From Stappia sediminis (GTDB lineage Bacteria; Pseudomonadota; Alphaproteobacteria; Rhizobiales; Stappiaceae), in contig NZ_WUMV01000006.1 of the NCBI RefSeq assembly GCF_009826895.1, positions 372,001 through 436,000 on the forward strand: a DNA stretch of 64,000 nucleotides, written 5' to 3'. Of the stretch, positions 8,465-17,622 are shown piece by piece. The position numbers were made by a program, and so were the translations under genes. Under the pieces are notes generated by a model, which saw only the letters and a list, made by a program, of their open reading frames with translations, had not been told where the DNA came from and ran no database searches. The stretch's first letter is position 1. Each line of letters begins with the position of its first letter.

Positions 8465-8789
8465 ACACAACTAAACATTTTTTTATTGGATAAATCCGCC
8501 CAACTAAATTTAATTGCATTGTTTAAAGTATTTTTAAACAGACATCCGATATTTTATGTTTAATAAACGGCGCACTATATGAATAAATATAGCAAGATAT
8601 ATTTTCGACTGCGCATACGTTCAATGGGTCGTTTAATTTTTAATACGAAGGATGCGATAATTCTATTTTACGGACAAATTGGCATTCAAGCGCTTGAACA
8701 GTAGGATTCCCGCACCAACTCGTTTCTAATGAGCTGAATTACCCTGCCGGCGGCATGTGCCGGCGGGCTTCACCGGGGGTGGTGACGAG
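8465..8789. other. Gene-free A+T-rich interval
   Basis: No open frame of note. The first 270 bases are as A+T-rich as the adjacent hydrolase-TPR gene, so this is probably part of the same acquired segment and holds its promoter. Composition returns to normal near 8740, where a 9-bp GC hairpin (8742-8766) without T-run is the only structure I see. Confidence 0.5.
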
Positions 8790-9377
8790 ATGGCGCAGGT
8801 ATCCCCGCCGCTGAAATCGCATCTGGAGGAACACGGGCTGGCCTCGACGAGCCTGCCGCGTCGCGATCCGCGCCCTTTTGCCGTCGGCTATCGGCGCGGG
8901 GCGGGTGAGCCGCTCGTCTACGGGGCCGTTGTCGTCGCGGGGATCTTCGTTGCGGCGGCCATGATCCAGCACGAGCCGCTTATCCTGCTCGGCATCCTGC
9001 CGGCGCTGTGGTGCGCTTATCGCTACTATCCGATGATCGAGGCGAAGATGCCGCGTCTCGGCGCGAATGCCGATGGTCTTTTCGTGGACGGCATCGGCTT
9101 CCTTGACTGGTCGTCGATCGGCAGCGTCGATCTCTTCGAGACGTCGGTGCGCAACATGCATCTGTCGAGCCTCAGGATCGTCCTGAACCGTCCGTTCGAG
9201 GATGCGATCTCCCGCCCGCAGACCCGCGCGCCCTGGCGTCAGCTGATGACCCGTTCGTGGTCGCTCCACCCCGGAGATACGGTTGACGGGCTGGAGGTAG
9301 AGCTTCATTCGCTCGCCGCGAACCCGCACGAGGTTCACGACCGGATCATGGATTACTTGCCAAGACGGGGCGTCTGA
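8790..9377 (+). CDS. Conserved membrane protein with PH-like C-terminal part
   Basis: About 195 residues. Two adjacent hydrophobic segments (AVVVAGIFVAAAMI and LILLGILPALWCAY) are followed by a soluble stretch containing GLFVDGIGFLDWSSIGSVDL, a pattern seen in small two-helix membrane proteins with a PH-like beta domain. No function is known to me. The ATG at 8790 is preferred because GGGGGTGG lies about nine bases upstream; the ATG at 8757 sits inside a hairpin. It converges on the methyltransferase gene at 9388. Confidence 0.65.
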   Translation: MAQVSPPLKSHLEEHGLASTSLPRRDPRPFAVGYRRGAGEPLVYGAVVVAGIFVAAAMIQHEPLILLGILPALWCAYRYYPMIEAKMPRLGANADGLFVDGIGFLDWSSIGSVDLFETSVRNMHLSSLRIVLNRPFEDAISRPQTRAPWRQLMTRSWSLHPGDTVDGLEVELHSLAANPHEVHDRIMDYLPRRGV

Positions 9378-9387
9378 GACGGGCCTG

Positions 9388-10470
9388 TCACGCCTTCGCG
9401 TAGGTCGCCACGCGCGAGAAGAAGGCCGTGTCGAAGCTCGTCCGCCGAAGCCCTTCAGCCTCGAATATCCCGTCCAGATCCTCCTCCAGGTAGGAGGCGA
9501 AATAGGGTTCGTGGAAAAGCTGCGGAAAGAGCTCCAGAAGCCCGTCGAACGCGGGCGTTTCGCCTGCCTTCAGGCTGTCGACGTAGATCAGCCGGCCTCC
9601 GGGCTTGAGCACCCGGGCAAACTCTTTCGCCGCCTGCCGGCGCACTTTCGGCGGAAGCTCGTGGAAGAGATAGACGCTCGAGACGACGTCGAGGCTTTCA
9701 TCGGCAAAAGGAAGCTGCTCGGCGGGGGCTGCCGCGAAGCTCGCGCGCCGCTTCACGCTGTTTGTCGTCCGTTCGCGCGCCTCGCTCATATAGGCCGGCG
9801 ACAGGTCGATGCCGATGCCCCTCAACCGTGGAAAGGCTTCGAGCGCGGGCAGCAGCAGCCCGCCCGTGCCGCAGGCGACATCGGCGTAGGCGAGTTTGCG
9901 CTGGTCCTTCGCGCGTACAATTTCGGAGAATGGAACCAGCGCCTGGCGGCGCATGGCGGCCGTCGCGCCGTTGAAAAGCACCTCCACCTGGAAATCGTAG
10001 AGCCTGGCGCTTTCCTCCGTCAGCCATCCGCCGGACTGGAAGTGGAAGTTCTGCCGGTAGTAGCGCGGCAGCCCACCCGTGTTTTCCCGCGTTTCCTCGA
10101 AGACCTCCTGATGGCCGCCAGCGGCATAGCGCCTGCGCGCGACCTTCGGCGCATCTTCGAAGAATTCGCGGCTAAGCGAAAGAAACTCCGCCGGCGAACC
10201 GAATTCGCCACGCGGCAGCGGATAGATACCGGCCTCCACATTGGCAAGGTCCCTGCGGAACAGCTCGATGATATGGCCGATCAGTTCACGCTGGCTTGGA
10301 ACAGGCTTCGAGGGGGTGATGTTTGGCGGCGGTGACGGCTGTTCCTCGCGGATGCGCTTTTGCAGCCGGCGCAGCACCTCCCCGTGGGCGGTGAACCAGG
10401 CGATCCTTGCGCCCTGGCGCGCGACGAAGCGCGTTCTCCTGGAAAGCGTTCCGAGCGCCGTTTCCGCCAT
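9388..10470 (-). CDS. Class I SAM-dependent methyltransferase
   Basis: A 360-residue protein with a long N-terminal helical region (about 180 residues, including YYRQNFHFQSGGWL) and a C-terminal Rossmann methyltransferase domain: motif I ADVACGTGG, the acidic motif GIGIDLSP, and a later LKPGGRLIYVDSLK. The substrate cannot be read from sequence; the domain type is common to small-molecule and lipid methyltransferases. It begins 12 bases after the stop of the RNA methyltransferase gene upstream on the same strand and probably shares its operon. Confidence 0.85.
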   Translation of the reverse strand: MAETALGTLSRRTRFVARQGARIAWFTAHGEVLRRLQKRIREEQPSPPPNITPSKPVPSQRELIGHIIELFRRDLANVEAGIYPLPRGEFGSPAEFLSLSREFFEDAPKVARRRYAAGGHQEVFEETRENTGGLPRYYRQNFHFQSGGWLTEESARLYDFQVEVLFNGATAAMRRQALVPFSEIVRAKDQRKLAYADVACGTGGLLLPALEAFPRLRGIGIDLSPAYMSEARERTTNSVKRRASFAAAPAEQLPFADESLDVVSSVYLFHELPPKVRRQAAKEFARVLKPGGRLIYVDSLKAGETPAFDGLLELFPQLFHEPYFASYLEEDLDGIFEAEGLRRTSFDTAFFSRVATYAKA

Positions 10471-10482
10471 TTGCCTCTCCGA

Positions 10483-11727
10483 TCATTTCTCCAGTGTGGC
10501 GACCACCTCGATATGGGGCGAGAACAGGAACTGGTCCACCGGCGTCACCGATTTGAGATGATAGCCGCCGTCGATGAGGATGCGAAGGTCGCGCGCCAGC
10601 GTCGCCGGATTGCACGACACCGCGACCACGCGGGCGGCGTTCGAGCGGGCGATCTCGCGCGCCTGCGCCTCCGCGCCCGCACGCGGCGGGTCGAACACGA
10701 CGGCGTCATATCCCTTGCCGTAATCGTCGATTTCCGTCGCCGTCACCAGGTTTCGGAAGAGATCGCGCCGTTCGTGGCTGATCGTCTTGCGCCCCTGGGC
10801 CCGCCGCAATCCTCCGTCGAGCGACTTGAGGGCTGCGGCATCGCCTTCCACGGCGTATACGGTGGCCTGCCTGGCAAGCGCGAAGGTGAAGGTGCCGATG
10901 CCGGAAAAAAGGTCGAGTGCCTTCTTCGCGGAGCCGATACCGTCCAGGACGAGGCGGCTCAGCGTTTCCTCAGCCTCTTTCGTCGCCTGCAGGAAGCCCG
11001 CCGGCGGCGGCACGACAGGCACCCGGTCGATCAGGATTTCCGGCGGCCGCGCTTCCACCAGCACTTCGCCGTTGACCGAAAGCCGCGCAAGCCCTGCCTC
11101 CATCGCCTCGCCGACAAGACCGGGAATGCGTTTCGGGTCGAGCTTTTCCTTCCGCTCGAAAGCCGCATCCAGGCCGTTTTCCGTAGCTGTCACGGTAAGG
11201 CGCAACTCGCCCTTGCGCGGCAGCAGCCCGGCGGCGAGCTTCCGTAGACGTTCCAGCGCCTCGACGATCTCCGGTACAAGCACCGGACATTCCTGCAAGT
11301 CTACAAGCTTGTGGCTTGCCCGCTCGTGAAAGCCGAGCAGTGCCTTGTGGCCCGCGCGCACCGCCGCCAGCACAGCCCGGCGCCTGCCTTTCCCCTCGGC
11401 GGGTATGGTTTGCGCGACATCGGCGTCGATCCCCCGGTCGGCGAGTGCGGCGATCACCTGCTGCCGCTTCCATCCGAGATATGCGCCGCGTTCCATGTGT
11501 TGTAGCGCGCAGCCCCCGCAAGTGCCGAAATGACGGCAGACGGGGTCGATCCTCTCAGGCGAGGGATGATCGATGAACCGAACTTCGGCGCGTGCGCCCC
11601 TTCGCTCGACCGTCACCGTCTCGCCGGCAAGCGTAAAGGGAACGAACACCGGCCCGTCGGCGGTTTCGGCGACACCGTCGCCCCTGTGGGCAAGGCTTTT
11701 GATCTGAAGCTTGATTGTCTCTGACAT
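10483..11727 (-). CDS. TrmA/RlmC/RlmD-family 23S rRNA (uracil-5-)-methyltransferase
   Basis: A 414-residue enzyme that methylates C5 of a uridine in RNA using SAM. It has an N-terminal TRAM-like RNA-binding domain (residues 1-55), the iron-sulfur cysteines C64, C70, C73 (CRHFGTCGGC) with a fourth in LQECPVL, the SAM motif ALDLFSGIGTF, VFDPPRAG, and the catalytic-cysteine motif VSCNPATLARDL near the C-terminus. All are intact. Which uridine is modified cannot be decided here. It lies downstream of tlyA on the same strand with a 50-bp gap. Confidence 0.93.
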   Translation of the reverse strand: MSETIKLQIKSLAHRGDGVAETADGPVFVPFTLAGETVTVERRGARAEVRFIDHPSPERIDPVCRHFGTCGGCALQHMERGAYLGWKRQQVIAALADRGIDADVAQTIPAEGKGRRRAVLAAVRAGHKALLGFHERASHKLVDLQECPVLVPEIVEALERLRKLAAGLLPRKGELRLTVTATENGLDAAFERKEKLDPKRIPGLVGEAMEAGLARLSVNGEVLVEARPPEILIDRVPVVPPPAGFLQATKEAEETLSRLVLDGIGSAKKALDLFSGIGTFTFALARQATVYAVEGDAAALKSLDGGLRRAQGRKTISHERRDLFRNLVTATEIDDYGKGYDAVVFDPPRAGAEAQAREIARSNAARVVAVSCNPATLARDLRILIDGGYHLKSVTPVDQFLFSPHIEVVATLEK

Positions 11728-11777
11728 GAGTAACGCGGTACTCGGGTGGGGCTATCAGGGCAAGCGCTATATTGGCA

Positions 11778-12521
11778 TTAACCGTCTTTCCGCGCGCCGA
11801 GCAGCCATTCGCGGTTGCCGTCACCACCGGTAATCGGCGAAGGCTCAAGCCCCAGCACGTGCCAACCCGCTTGTTCTCCTAGCCATCGGGCAACCCCTTG
11901 CGCTACCTCTTCGGCGACTTTCGGGTCGACGAGCCCACCCTTGCCGATCGCCTCCCGTCCCGCCTCGAACTGCGGCTTGACGAGGAAGACCGCGACAGCG
12001 CCGGGCGCCGCCAGTTCCAGTGCGGGCGGCAGGGCGAGCTTCAGGGATATGAAGCTCACGTCGGAGACGAGAACTTGCGGTCGATATCCATCAAGATCGG
12101 CAAGCGTGAGTTCGCGCGCGTTCAGCCCGTCGCGCCTCACAACGCGCGGATCATTGGCGAGCCTTTCATGAAGCTGGCCATGGCCGACGTCGATGGCATG
12201 AACCTTCCCGGCCCCGCGCTCAAGCAGCACCTGCGTGAAGCCGCCCGTCGATGCGCCGATATCGAGCGCCACCTTGCCCGCAACATCGAAGCCGAAGCGG
12301 TCGAGCCCGGCGACCAGCTTCAGCGCGGCGCGCGAAACATAGGATGCCGCCGGATCGTCGATTTCGAGCTTCGCATCGGCGGCGACGAACTGTCCGGGTT
12401 TGGTCGCGGGTTTTCCGTCCACCGTCACGGCCCCGCGCTTCACCGCGTCTCGGGCGCGTGCCCGGCTGTCGCACAGCCCCCGTGCGACAAGCGCTGTGTC
12501 GAGGCGTTCCCGCTCAGCCAT
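11778..12521 (-). CDS. tlyA: TlyA-family rRNA (cytidine-2'-O)-methyltransferase
   Basis: A 247-residue protein with an N-terminal S4 RNA-binding domain (RLDTALVARGLCDSRARARDAVKRG at residues 4-28) and an FtsJ/RrmJ-like methyltransferase domain (ALDIGASTGGFTQVLLERGA, then VSDVSFISLKL and VKPQFEAG). TlyA enzymes 2'-O-methylate rRNA cytidines; some members also have hemolysin annotations that I regard as historical. It starts ten bases after a small membrane-protein gene on the same strand and precedes the uracil methyltransferase gene, so an RNA-modification operon is likely. Confidence 0.93.
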   Translation of the reverse strand: MAERERLDTALVARGLCDSRARARDAVKRGAVTVDGKPATKPGQFVAADAKLEIDDPAASYVSRAALKLVAGLDRFGFDVAGKVALDIGASTGGFTQVLLERGAGKVHAIDVGHGQLHERLANDPRVVRRDGLNARELTLADLDGYRPQVLVSDVSFISLKLALPPALELAAPGAVAVFLVKPQFEAGREAIGKGGLVDPKVAEEVAQGVARWLGEQAGWHVLGLEPSPITGGDGNREWLLGARKDG

Positions 12522-12531
12522 CCGTGAATTT

Positions 12532-12705
12532 TCAGAAACAGCCGGCGATGCCGGCGATCAGCCGCTCGATGAAGATGCGCTCGCCGTATTGCCACCACAG
12601 GAAACCGGTCATAACGATGGCGCCCGCGCTCAAGAGCGCGAAGGGGAGGATCAGGCCGTGCTGGTCGTTGAAGCTGCGCATGTCGGTTTTATCAGGGTTT
12701 GTCAT
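12532..12705 (-). CDS. Small single-span membrane protein, unknown function
   Basis: About 57 residues with one clear hydrophobic segment (LILPFALLSAGAIVMTGFLWW) and an amphipathic tail. The ATG at 12705 is chosen over one seven codons upstream because it gives a more usual N-terminus (MTNPDKTDMRSF), but the choice is weak. It ends ten bases before tlyA on the same strand and has no overlapping better ORF, which supports it being real. I do not recognise a family. Confidence 0.55.
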   Translation of the reverse strand: MTNPDKTDMRSFNDQHGLILPFALLSAGAIVMTGFLWWQYGERIFIERLIAGIAGCF

Positions 12706-12836
12706 GACGTTCGGAATATAGGGCAAAGCTGCAGGGCCTTGCCAGAGGAATGCCCGATCTGTTTACAAAGATCGTCGCCTCACGCAATTGGCAGGGGCGC
12801 CCGCATTTCAGGCTTGCGAGCGCACAACCTATCTAT

Positions 12837-12922
12837 CGTCATGCGCGGGCTTGACCCGCGCACCCATGGCGCCGCCTCCAGCCCGCAAATTCAATGGATC
12901 GCAGGGTCGAGCCCGGCGAAGA
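12837..12922. repeat. Dispersed palindromic intergenic repeat, copy A
   Basis: Starts CGTCATGCGCGGGCTTGACC with a local hairpin and ends with GGTCGAGCCCGGCGAAGAC. A related element lies at 41822-41903. It sits between two genes read away from each other's ends and encodes nothing. Confidence 0.6.
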
Positions 12923-12958
12923 CAAACCGAAACGGGGTACGACAGACGCCTCAGCCCC

Positions 12959-13579
12959 TCAAACCCAGCCGTCCTTGCCGTCGCGCCAGAGGAAGACCCT
13001 GTCCTGCGGCACGTCGAGGCGCGGGATTTCCGCCGTCGGGATCGGTACCAGAAGCCCCCTGAGAACCCGCATCACGCCGCCATGCGCGACGATCACCGAG
13101 GGGCGGTCGAGCCCGGCGAGCCAGCCTTGGACGCGTGCCGAGAGCATTTCATAGCTTTCGCCCCCCGGCGGCACGAAGCCCCATTTGTCGGCGCGGCGCA
13201 TTTCGGCCAGATCCGGATTGCGCTCGGCGATTTCGGGGATCGTCAGCCCCTCCCATTCGCCGAAGGTGATTTCGCGCAAGCGTTCGTCGAGCCGGTATCC
13301 CTCGCGCGGCAGGCCGAGGCCCTCGCGCAAAAGCTCCATCGTCTCCCGCGCCCGGCCAAGGGGCGAAGCCACGAAGTCGAGATCGACCGGAGAAACGGAA
13401 AGCCCGTCGAGATGCGCTTTCAGCTTTTTGCCGTTGCCCCGCGCCTGTCCCCTGCCCTTGTCGTTCAGCGGAATGTCCTGATTGCCCTGCATGCGGCCTT
13501 CCGCGTTCCAGTCGGTCTCGCCGTGGCGGATGAAAGCGAAGAAGGGAAGATTCGCGGGCGCCGGCTCGCTGAATGGCAT
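12959..13579 (-). CDS. Histidine phosphatase superfamily protein (phosphoglycerate-mutase-like)
   Basis: A 206-residue protein with the family signature R18-H19-G20 (FIRHGETDWN), the substrate-binding region GRMQGNQDIPLNDKG, a second arginine in SPLGRARETM, the acid residue in ITFGEWEG, and the second catalytic histidine in VIVAHGGVMR. It hydrolyses a phosphate ester through a phosphohistidine; the substrate is not evident. It resembles the GpmB/CobC-like branch rather than true mutases. It stands between the repeat at 12837 and the fabI terminator. Confidence 0.9.
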   Translation of the reverse strand: MPFSEPAPANLPFFAFIRHGETDWNAEGRMQGNQDIPLNDKGRGQARGNGKKLKAHLDGLSVSPVDLDFVASPLGRARETMELLREGLGLPREGYRLDERLREITFGEWEGLTIPEIAERNPDLAEMRRADKWGFVPPGGESYEMLSARVQGWLAGLDRPSVIVAHGGVMRVLRGLLVPIPTAEIPRLDVPQDRVFLWRDGKDGWV

Positions 13580-13679
13580 GGTACTCGTCCGAACATCGTT
13601 AGTTATTGGAAAGATATGGCGGCAGGGGCAGGATGCCAGAGCGATGCGTAACTTGCGCTTAACATCGCCGCGAGAAATG

Positions 13680-13702
13680 AAAAAGGCGGGAAATTTCCCG
13701 CC
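13680..13702 (-). terminator. Intrinsic terminator of fabI
   Basis: A perfect 18-bp palindrome GGCGGGAAATTTCCCGCC (13685-13702) lies just past the fabI stop and, read on the minus strand, is followed by TTTTT. Confidence 0.85.
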
Positions 13703-13728
13703 TGGTTTATGGGTTCATGCCCCCGGCA

Positions 13729-14547
13729 TCAGTCCTTTACGACCGAAATGTCGGGCGCATCCACCGCCTTCATGCCGACCACGTGGTAGCCGCTGTCGAC
13801 ATGCTGGATTTCGCCGGTCACGCCGCGCCCGAGATCGGACAAAAGGAAAAGTGCTGCATCGCCCACTTCCTCGATGGTGACGGTGCGCCTCAGCGGCGTG
13901 TTGTATTCGTTCCACTTCAGGATGTAGCGGAAATCGCCGATGCCTGACGCCGCGAGCGTCTTGATGGGGCCTGCCGAAATCGCGTTGACGCGGATCTTCT
14001 CCTTGCCGAGGTCGGCTGCGAGGTAGCGCACGCTCGCCTCGAGTGCGGCCTTCGCCACGCCCATGACGTTGTAGTGCGGCATCACCTTTTCCGCGCCGTA
14101 GTAGGTCAGCGTCAGCATCGAGCCGCCGTCGCTCATCAGCTTTTCCGCGCGCTGCGCCACCGCCGTGAAGGAATAGCAGGAGATCTGCATCGTCCGGCTG
14201 AAGTTGTCGGCGGATGTGTCGACGTAGCGTCCGGTCAGCTCGTCCTTGTCGGAGAAGGCGATGGCGTGGACCAGGAAATCGATCTTGCCCCACTTTTCCT
14301 CCAGCGTGCTGAACACCGCGTCGATCGTCGCCTCGTCGGTAACATCGCAATGGCCGGCGACTATGGCGTCGAGTTCCGCCGCCAGCGGTTCCACGCGCTT
14401 GCGCAGGGCGTCGCCCTGATAGGTCAGGGCCAGTTCGGCGCCCGCGTCCTTCAGCGCCTTTGCGATCCCCCAGGCGATCGAACGGTTGTTCGCAACACCC
14501 ATGATGAGACCGCGTTTGCCCTCCATCAGCCCACGCGCATTGGCCAT
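13729..14547 (-). CDS. fabI: Enoyl-[acyl-carrier-protein] reductase (NADH)
   Basis: A 272-residue short-chain dehydrogenase of type II fatty-acid synthesis, reducing trans-2-enoyl-ACP. The FabI-type nucleotide motif GVANNRSIAWG (residues 17-27) and the catalytic pair in YNVMGVAK (Tyr, six residues, Lys) following TYYGAEK are visible. The ATG at 14547 is supported by AGGAGA upstream; the longer frame adds only a basic stretch. The C-terminal tail ends DAPDISVVKD. It is the target of triclosan-type inhibitors in related bacteria. A strong terminator follows. Confidence 0.97.
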   Translation of the reverse strand: MANARGLMEGKRGLIMGVANNRSIAWGIAKALKDAGAELALTYQGDALRKRVEPLAAELDAIVAGHCDVTDEATIDAVFSTLEEKWGKIDFLVHAIAFSDKDELTGRYVDTSADNFSRTMQISCYSFTAVAQRAEKLMSDGGSMLTLTYYGAEKVMPHYNVMGVAKAALEASVRYLAADLGKEKIRVNAISAGPIKTLAASGIGDFRYILKWNEYNTPLRRTVTIEEVGDAALFLLSDLGRGVTGEIQHVDSGYHVVGMKAVDAPDISVVKD

Positions 14548-14817
14548 TCTCGTCTCCTGCACTTTCTTCCGTCTCCGGGCGGAAATCACCCCGGATCAAC
14601 CGCTTGGCACGGCTGCGCCGAACAAGCAAAACACGCTTTTCACGCATATTGTCACAAAGCGCGCTTCCTATGGCACAGCCCCCCTGCCGCCGCAAGCCAT
14701 GGCGGGACGCCGGCAAGGCGCCAGGCCCATGCTGCAATGCATCGACAGGCCCTCACGATGTGATATGTCTAGCCGCGCTTTATCCGGAAATCAGGAAAGA
14801 AAGAGCCTGCGGCTACC

Positions 14818-16230
14818 ATGCTCGATCCCGACCACCTGAAGCGTCTCGCCGCTATCGTCGGCGAGGCGAATGCCCTCACCAGCGAGAGTGACAAAGCCCC
14901 CCACCTGCGCGAGTGGCGCGACCTCTACCATGGCAAGACACCCGTCGTTCTTCGGCCGGGCTCGGTCGAGGAGGTGTCGCAGATCCTGAAAACCGCGAAC
15001 GAACTCAAGCTCAGGATCGTGCCCCAGGGCGGCAACACCGGGCTCGTGGGCGGCCAGATTCCCGATGATTCCTCAGGGGAAATCGTCCTTTCGCTCGGAC
15101 GGCTCAACAAGATCCGCAAGATCGATGCGGATGGCTATACGATGACCGTGGAAGCCGGCTGCATCCTGGAGGCCATCCATCAGGCAGCCGAAGAGGTAGA
15201 CCGAATTTTCCCGCTCACGCTCGGCGCGCAAGGTTCCTGCCAGATCGGCGGCAATATTTCCACCAACGCCGGCGGCACGGCGGTGCTGGCCTACGGCAAC
15301 ACGCGCGAGCTGGTTCTCGGGCTCGAAGTGGTGCTTGCGACCGGCGAAATCTGGAACGGCCTGAGGTCGCTGAGGAAGGACAATACCGGTTACGATCTGA
15401 AACAATTATTTATCGGCGCGGAAGGCACTTTGGGTGTCATCACGGCCGCTGTTCTCAAGCTGTTCCCCAAACCGCGCGACCGTCAGGTGGCATTTGTGGG
15501 GCTAAGTGATTCTCATGCGGCGCTGGCGCTCTTCTCTCAGGCCCGCGCCAAGGCAGGCCCGATGCTGACCGGGTTCGAGCTCATGCCCCGCGTCGGCATC
15601 GAGTTCTGCCTGAAGCATCTTGAGGGCGCGCGCGACCCCTTGTCGGAGCCTCATCCCTGGTACGTTCTGGTGGAGCTTTCTTCGGGAACCGAAAACGCGA
15701 GCCTGCGCGATCTGATGGAGGAGCTTCTGGGCGAAGCCTTCGAAGCAGGTCTCGTTCAGGATGCGGCGCTGGCGGAAAGCATCGCGCAAGGCGAAGCCTT
15801 CTGGCATCTTCGCCACGGAATGTCGGAGGTCCAGCGCGAGGAAGGCGGCTCCATCAAGCACGACGTTTCCGTGCCGGTCGCTTCCGTTCCGGCCTTCCTC
15901 GACAAGGCGATAGCGGCTGTGGAAGAGATGGTGCCTGGCTGCCGGCCCGTTCCCTTCGGCCACATGGGCGACGGCAACATCCACTTCAACGTCTCCCAGC
16001 CGGTCGGGGCCGACAAGGCGGGTTTCATCGCCCGCTGGGACGAAATGAACGCCCTTGTCCACGGCATCGTCGCCGAGTTCGGCGGCTCGATCTCCGCCGA
16101 ACACGGCATCGGACGTTTGAAGCGCGATCTTCTGAAAGAAGTGAAGAGCGAACTTGAGCTCGACATGATGCGGCGGATCAAGGTCGCGTTCGACCCGAAC
16201 GGAATCCTCAATCCGGGACGCGTTCTCTGA
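14818..16230 (+). CDS. FAD-binding D-2-hydroxyacid dehydrogenase (D-2-hydroxyglutarate/D-lactate type)
   Basis: A 470-residue flavoenzyme of the GlcD/DLD family. The PCMH-type FAD domain is visible (VVLRPGSVEEV, VPQGGNTGLVGGQIP, GSCQIGGNISTNAGGTAVLAYGN split over residues about 60-165), as is the C-terminal FAD-oxidase domain with PFGHMGDGNIHFNV and the end SAEHGIGRLKRDLL...DPNGILNPGRVL. It oxidises a D-2-hydroxyacid; D-2-hydroxyglutarate or D-lactate are the likeliest. It is a single gene, divergent from fabI and convergent with a LysE gene. Confidence 0.92.
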   Translation: MLDPDHLKRLAAIVGEANALTSESDKAPHLREWRDLYHGKTPVVLRPGSVEEVSQILKTANELKLRIVPQGGNTGLVGGQIPDDSSGEIVLSLGRLNKIRKIDADGYTMTVEAGCILEAIHQAAEEVDRIFPLTLGAQGSCQIGGNISTNAGGTAVLAYGNTRELVLGLEVVLATGEIWNGLRSLRKDNTGYDLKQLFIGAEGTLGVITAAVLKLFPKPRDRQVAFVGLSDSHAALALFSQARAKAGPMLTGFELMPRVGIEFCLKHLEGARDPLSEPHPWYVLVELSSGTENASLRDLMEELLGEAFEAGLVQDAALAESIAQGEAFWHLRHGMSEVQREEGGSIKHDVSVPVASVPAFLDKAIAAVEEMVPGCRPVPFGHMGDGNIHFNVSQPVGADKAGFIARWDEMNALVHGIVAEFGGSISAEHGIGRLKRDLLKEVKSELELDMMRRIKVAFDPNGILNPGRVL

Positions 16231-16281
16231 TCTTTGGGTGAACTGCGAGGCGGGTCATTGTCCGTCTCGCGTTTCGGACGG

Positions 16282-16950
16282 TTACTCCGCCCGGCGGTAG
16301 AGCGCGAGCGCCCAGCCCATCATGATCAGCATTCCGCCGGAAATCCCTTCGACCCAATCGACGACCCGCTGCTTCATGATCGCAGCACTCTTCGCCGAGG
16401 CCATGCCGTAGAAGGCAAGGATCGGCAGTTCGAGCAGCACGGAGACGGCGCCGAAAACGGCAAGCTGGCCCGCGACATTGCCTTCCGGCGAAATGAACTG
16501 CGGCAGGATCGCCACGAAGAAGACGATGATCTTCGGGTTCGCAGCCTGCAGGATGAAGCCGCGCCAGAACGATTTGCGGAAGTCTTCCCTTGTCGAAACG
16601 GACAAGCTTGCCGCCTTGTCCAGATCGAGCGCGGAACCGTCGCCCTCTTCGGCCTTCCTGCGGGAGAAGAGCGGCCTCAGCATCTGGATGCCGAGATAGG
16701 CGAGATAAGCCGCACCCGCCCATTTGATCGCGGTGAAGAGCGTCGCCGACGCCAGGATCAACGCGCCAATGCCGAGTGCGGAAAGCGCGAAATAGATGGC
16801 ATTGACGGAAAGAATGCCGGCGGTCGCTGCGAACCCGTTGCCGAAGCCCTTTCGCATCGACAGGCCGACGACCAGCAGGACCGCCGGTCCGGGCGTCATC
16901 GAAAGAAGAAACTCGGTAAGCGCGAAAAGCGCGACTGCTTCGAAATCCAT
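16282..16950 (-). CDS. LysE family amino-acid exporter
   Basis: A 222-residue membrane protein with about six helices and the LysE/RhtB N-terminal signature (LTEFLLSMTPGPAVLLVVGLSMRKGFGNG split over residues 10-40) and LYLG-like AYLAYLGIQMLR. The loop between helices 3 and 4 is charged, as is usual. The family exports amino acids or related metabolites. It lies 39 bp downstream of another LysE gene on the same strand, so both are probably cotranscribed, but the two are distant paralogues. Confidence 0.9.
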   Translation of the reverse strand: MDFEAVALFALTEFLLSMTPGPAVLLVVGLSMRKGFGNGFAATAGILSVNAIYFALSALGIGALILASATLFTAIKWAGAAYLAYLGIQMLRPLFSRRKAEEGDGSALDLDKAASLSVSTREDFRKSFWRGFILQAANPKIIVFFVAILPQFISPEGNVAGQLAVFGAVSVLLELPILAFYGMASAKSAAIMKQRVVDWVEGISGGMLIMMGWALALYRRAE

Positions 16951-16989
16951 TTGTTTTCCGTTTCGTTTCGGTGCTTGCGGTAGCGGGCT

Positions 16990-17622
16990 TCAGCCCCTCG
17001 CTTCTTTCAGGCCGTCGATCAGGAGCTTCGCGCCGAGAGCGCCGAACAGCGCTCCGAACGTTCCTTCGATCCAGCGGAAGAAGCGCCCGTAGGCGCGAGT
17101 GGCGAAACCTGTCGAGAAGAGCACGGCATAGGCCCCATAGACCAGAAGGGCGGAGAGCGAGGCGGCGAAGCCGATCACGAGGAAGCGCAGTTCCGAGCCG
17201 CTGGCGGATGCCAGGAACAGCGATATGGCAACCCACATGAGCGCGGCCTTCGGGTTGGTCAGCACCACCAGCATCCCGGTCCGGAAGGCCTTCGGGCTTG
17301 GCGTCGCGGCCGCCTGCGGTCCGCCATTCGACCGTGCGGGACGGAAGGAGGCCTTGAGCGCCTTGAGCCCGAGATAAAGCAGGTAGCCGCCGCCGATCAC
17401 TTTCATGGCCGTGATCGAGCCCGGATAGGCTTCGATCAGCGCACCGATGCCGAGCGAAAACAGGAGCGCCCAGACGAGAACGCCGGCAGCGACACCCGCA
17501 GCCGTGCGAATGCCGGCCCGGCGTCCGGAAGAAAGCGAAGCCGACGAGACCGCCATCATGTTCGGTCCGGGCGACACTTGGGCGAGGACTATGCCGATGG
17601 CCAGCGGAACGAGTTCAAGCAT
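16990..17622 (-). CDS. LysE family amino-acid exporter
   Basis: A 210-residue six-helix exporter with the N-terminal signature IGIVLAQVSPGPNMMAVSS and GGYLLYLGLKALK after helix 3. Substrate unknown. It is the first gene of a tandem LysE pair; a third family member is at 20714. The upstream 247-bp interval to the HMCES-type gene holds nothing I recognise. Confidence 0.9.
   Translation of the reverse strand: MLELVPLAIGIVLAQVSPGPNMMAVSSASLSSGRRAGIRTAAGVAAGVLVWALLFSLGIGALIEAYPGSITAMKVIGGGYLLYLGLKALKASFRPARSNGGPQAAATPSPKAFRTGMLVVLTNPKAALMWVAISLFLASASGSELRFLVIGFAASLSALLVYGAYAVLFSTGFATRAYGRFFRWIEGTFGALFGALGAKLLIDGLKEARG

Noticed and set aside
8742-8766. Terminator after the A+T-rich segment
   Set aside because: A 9-bp stem exists but neither strand has a T-run after it.
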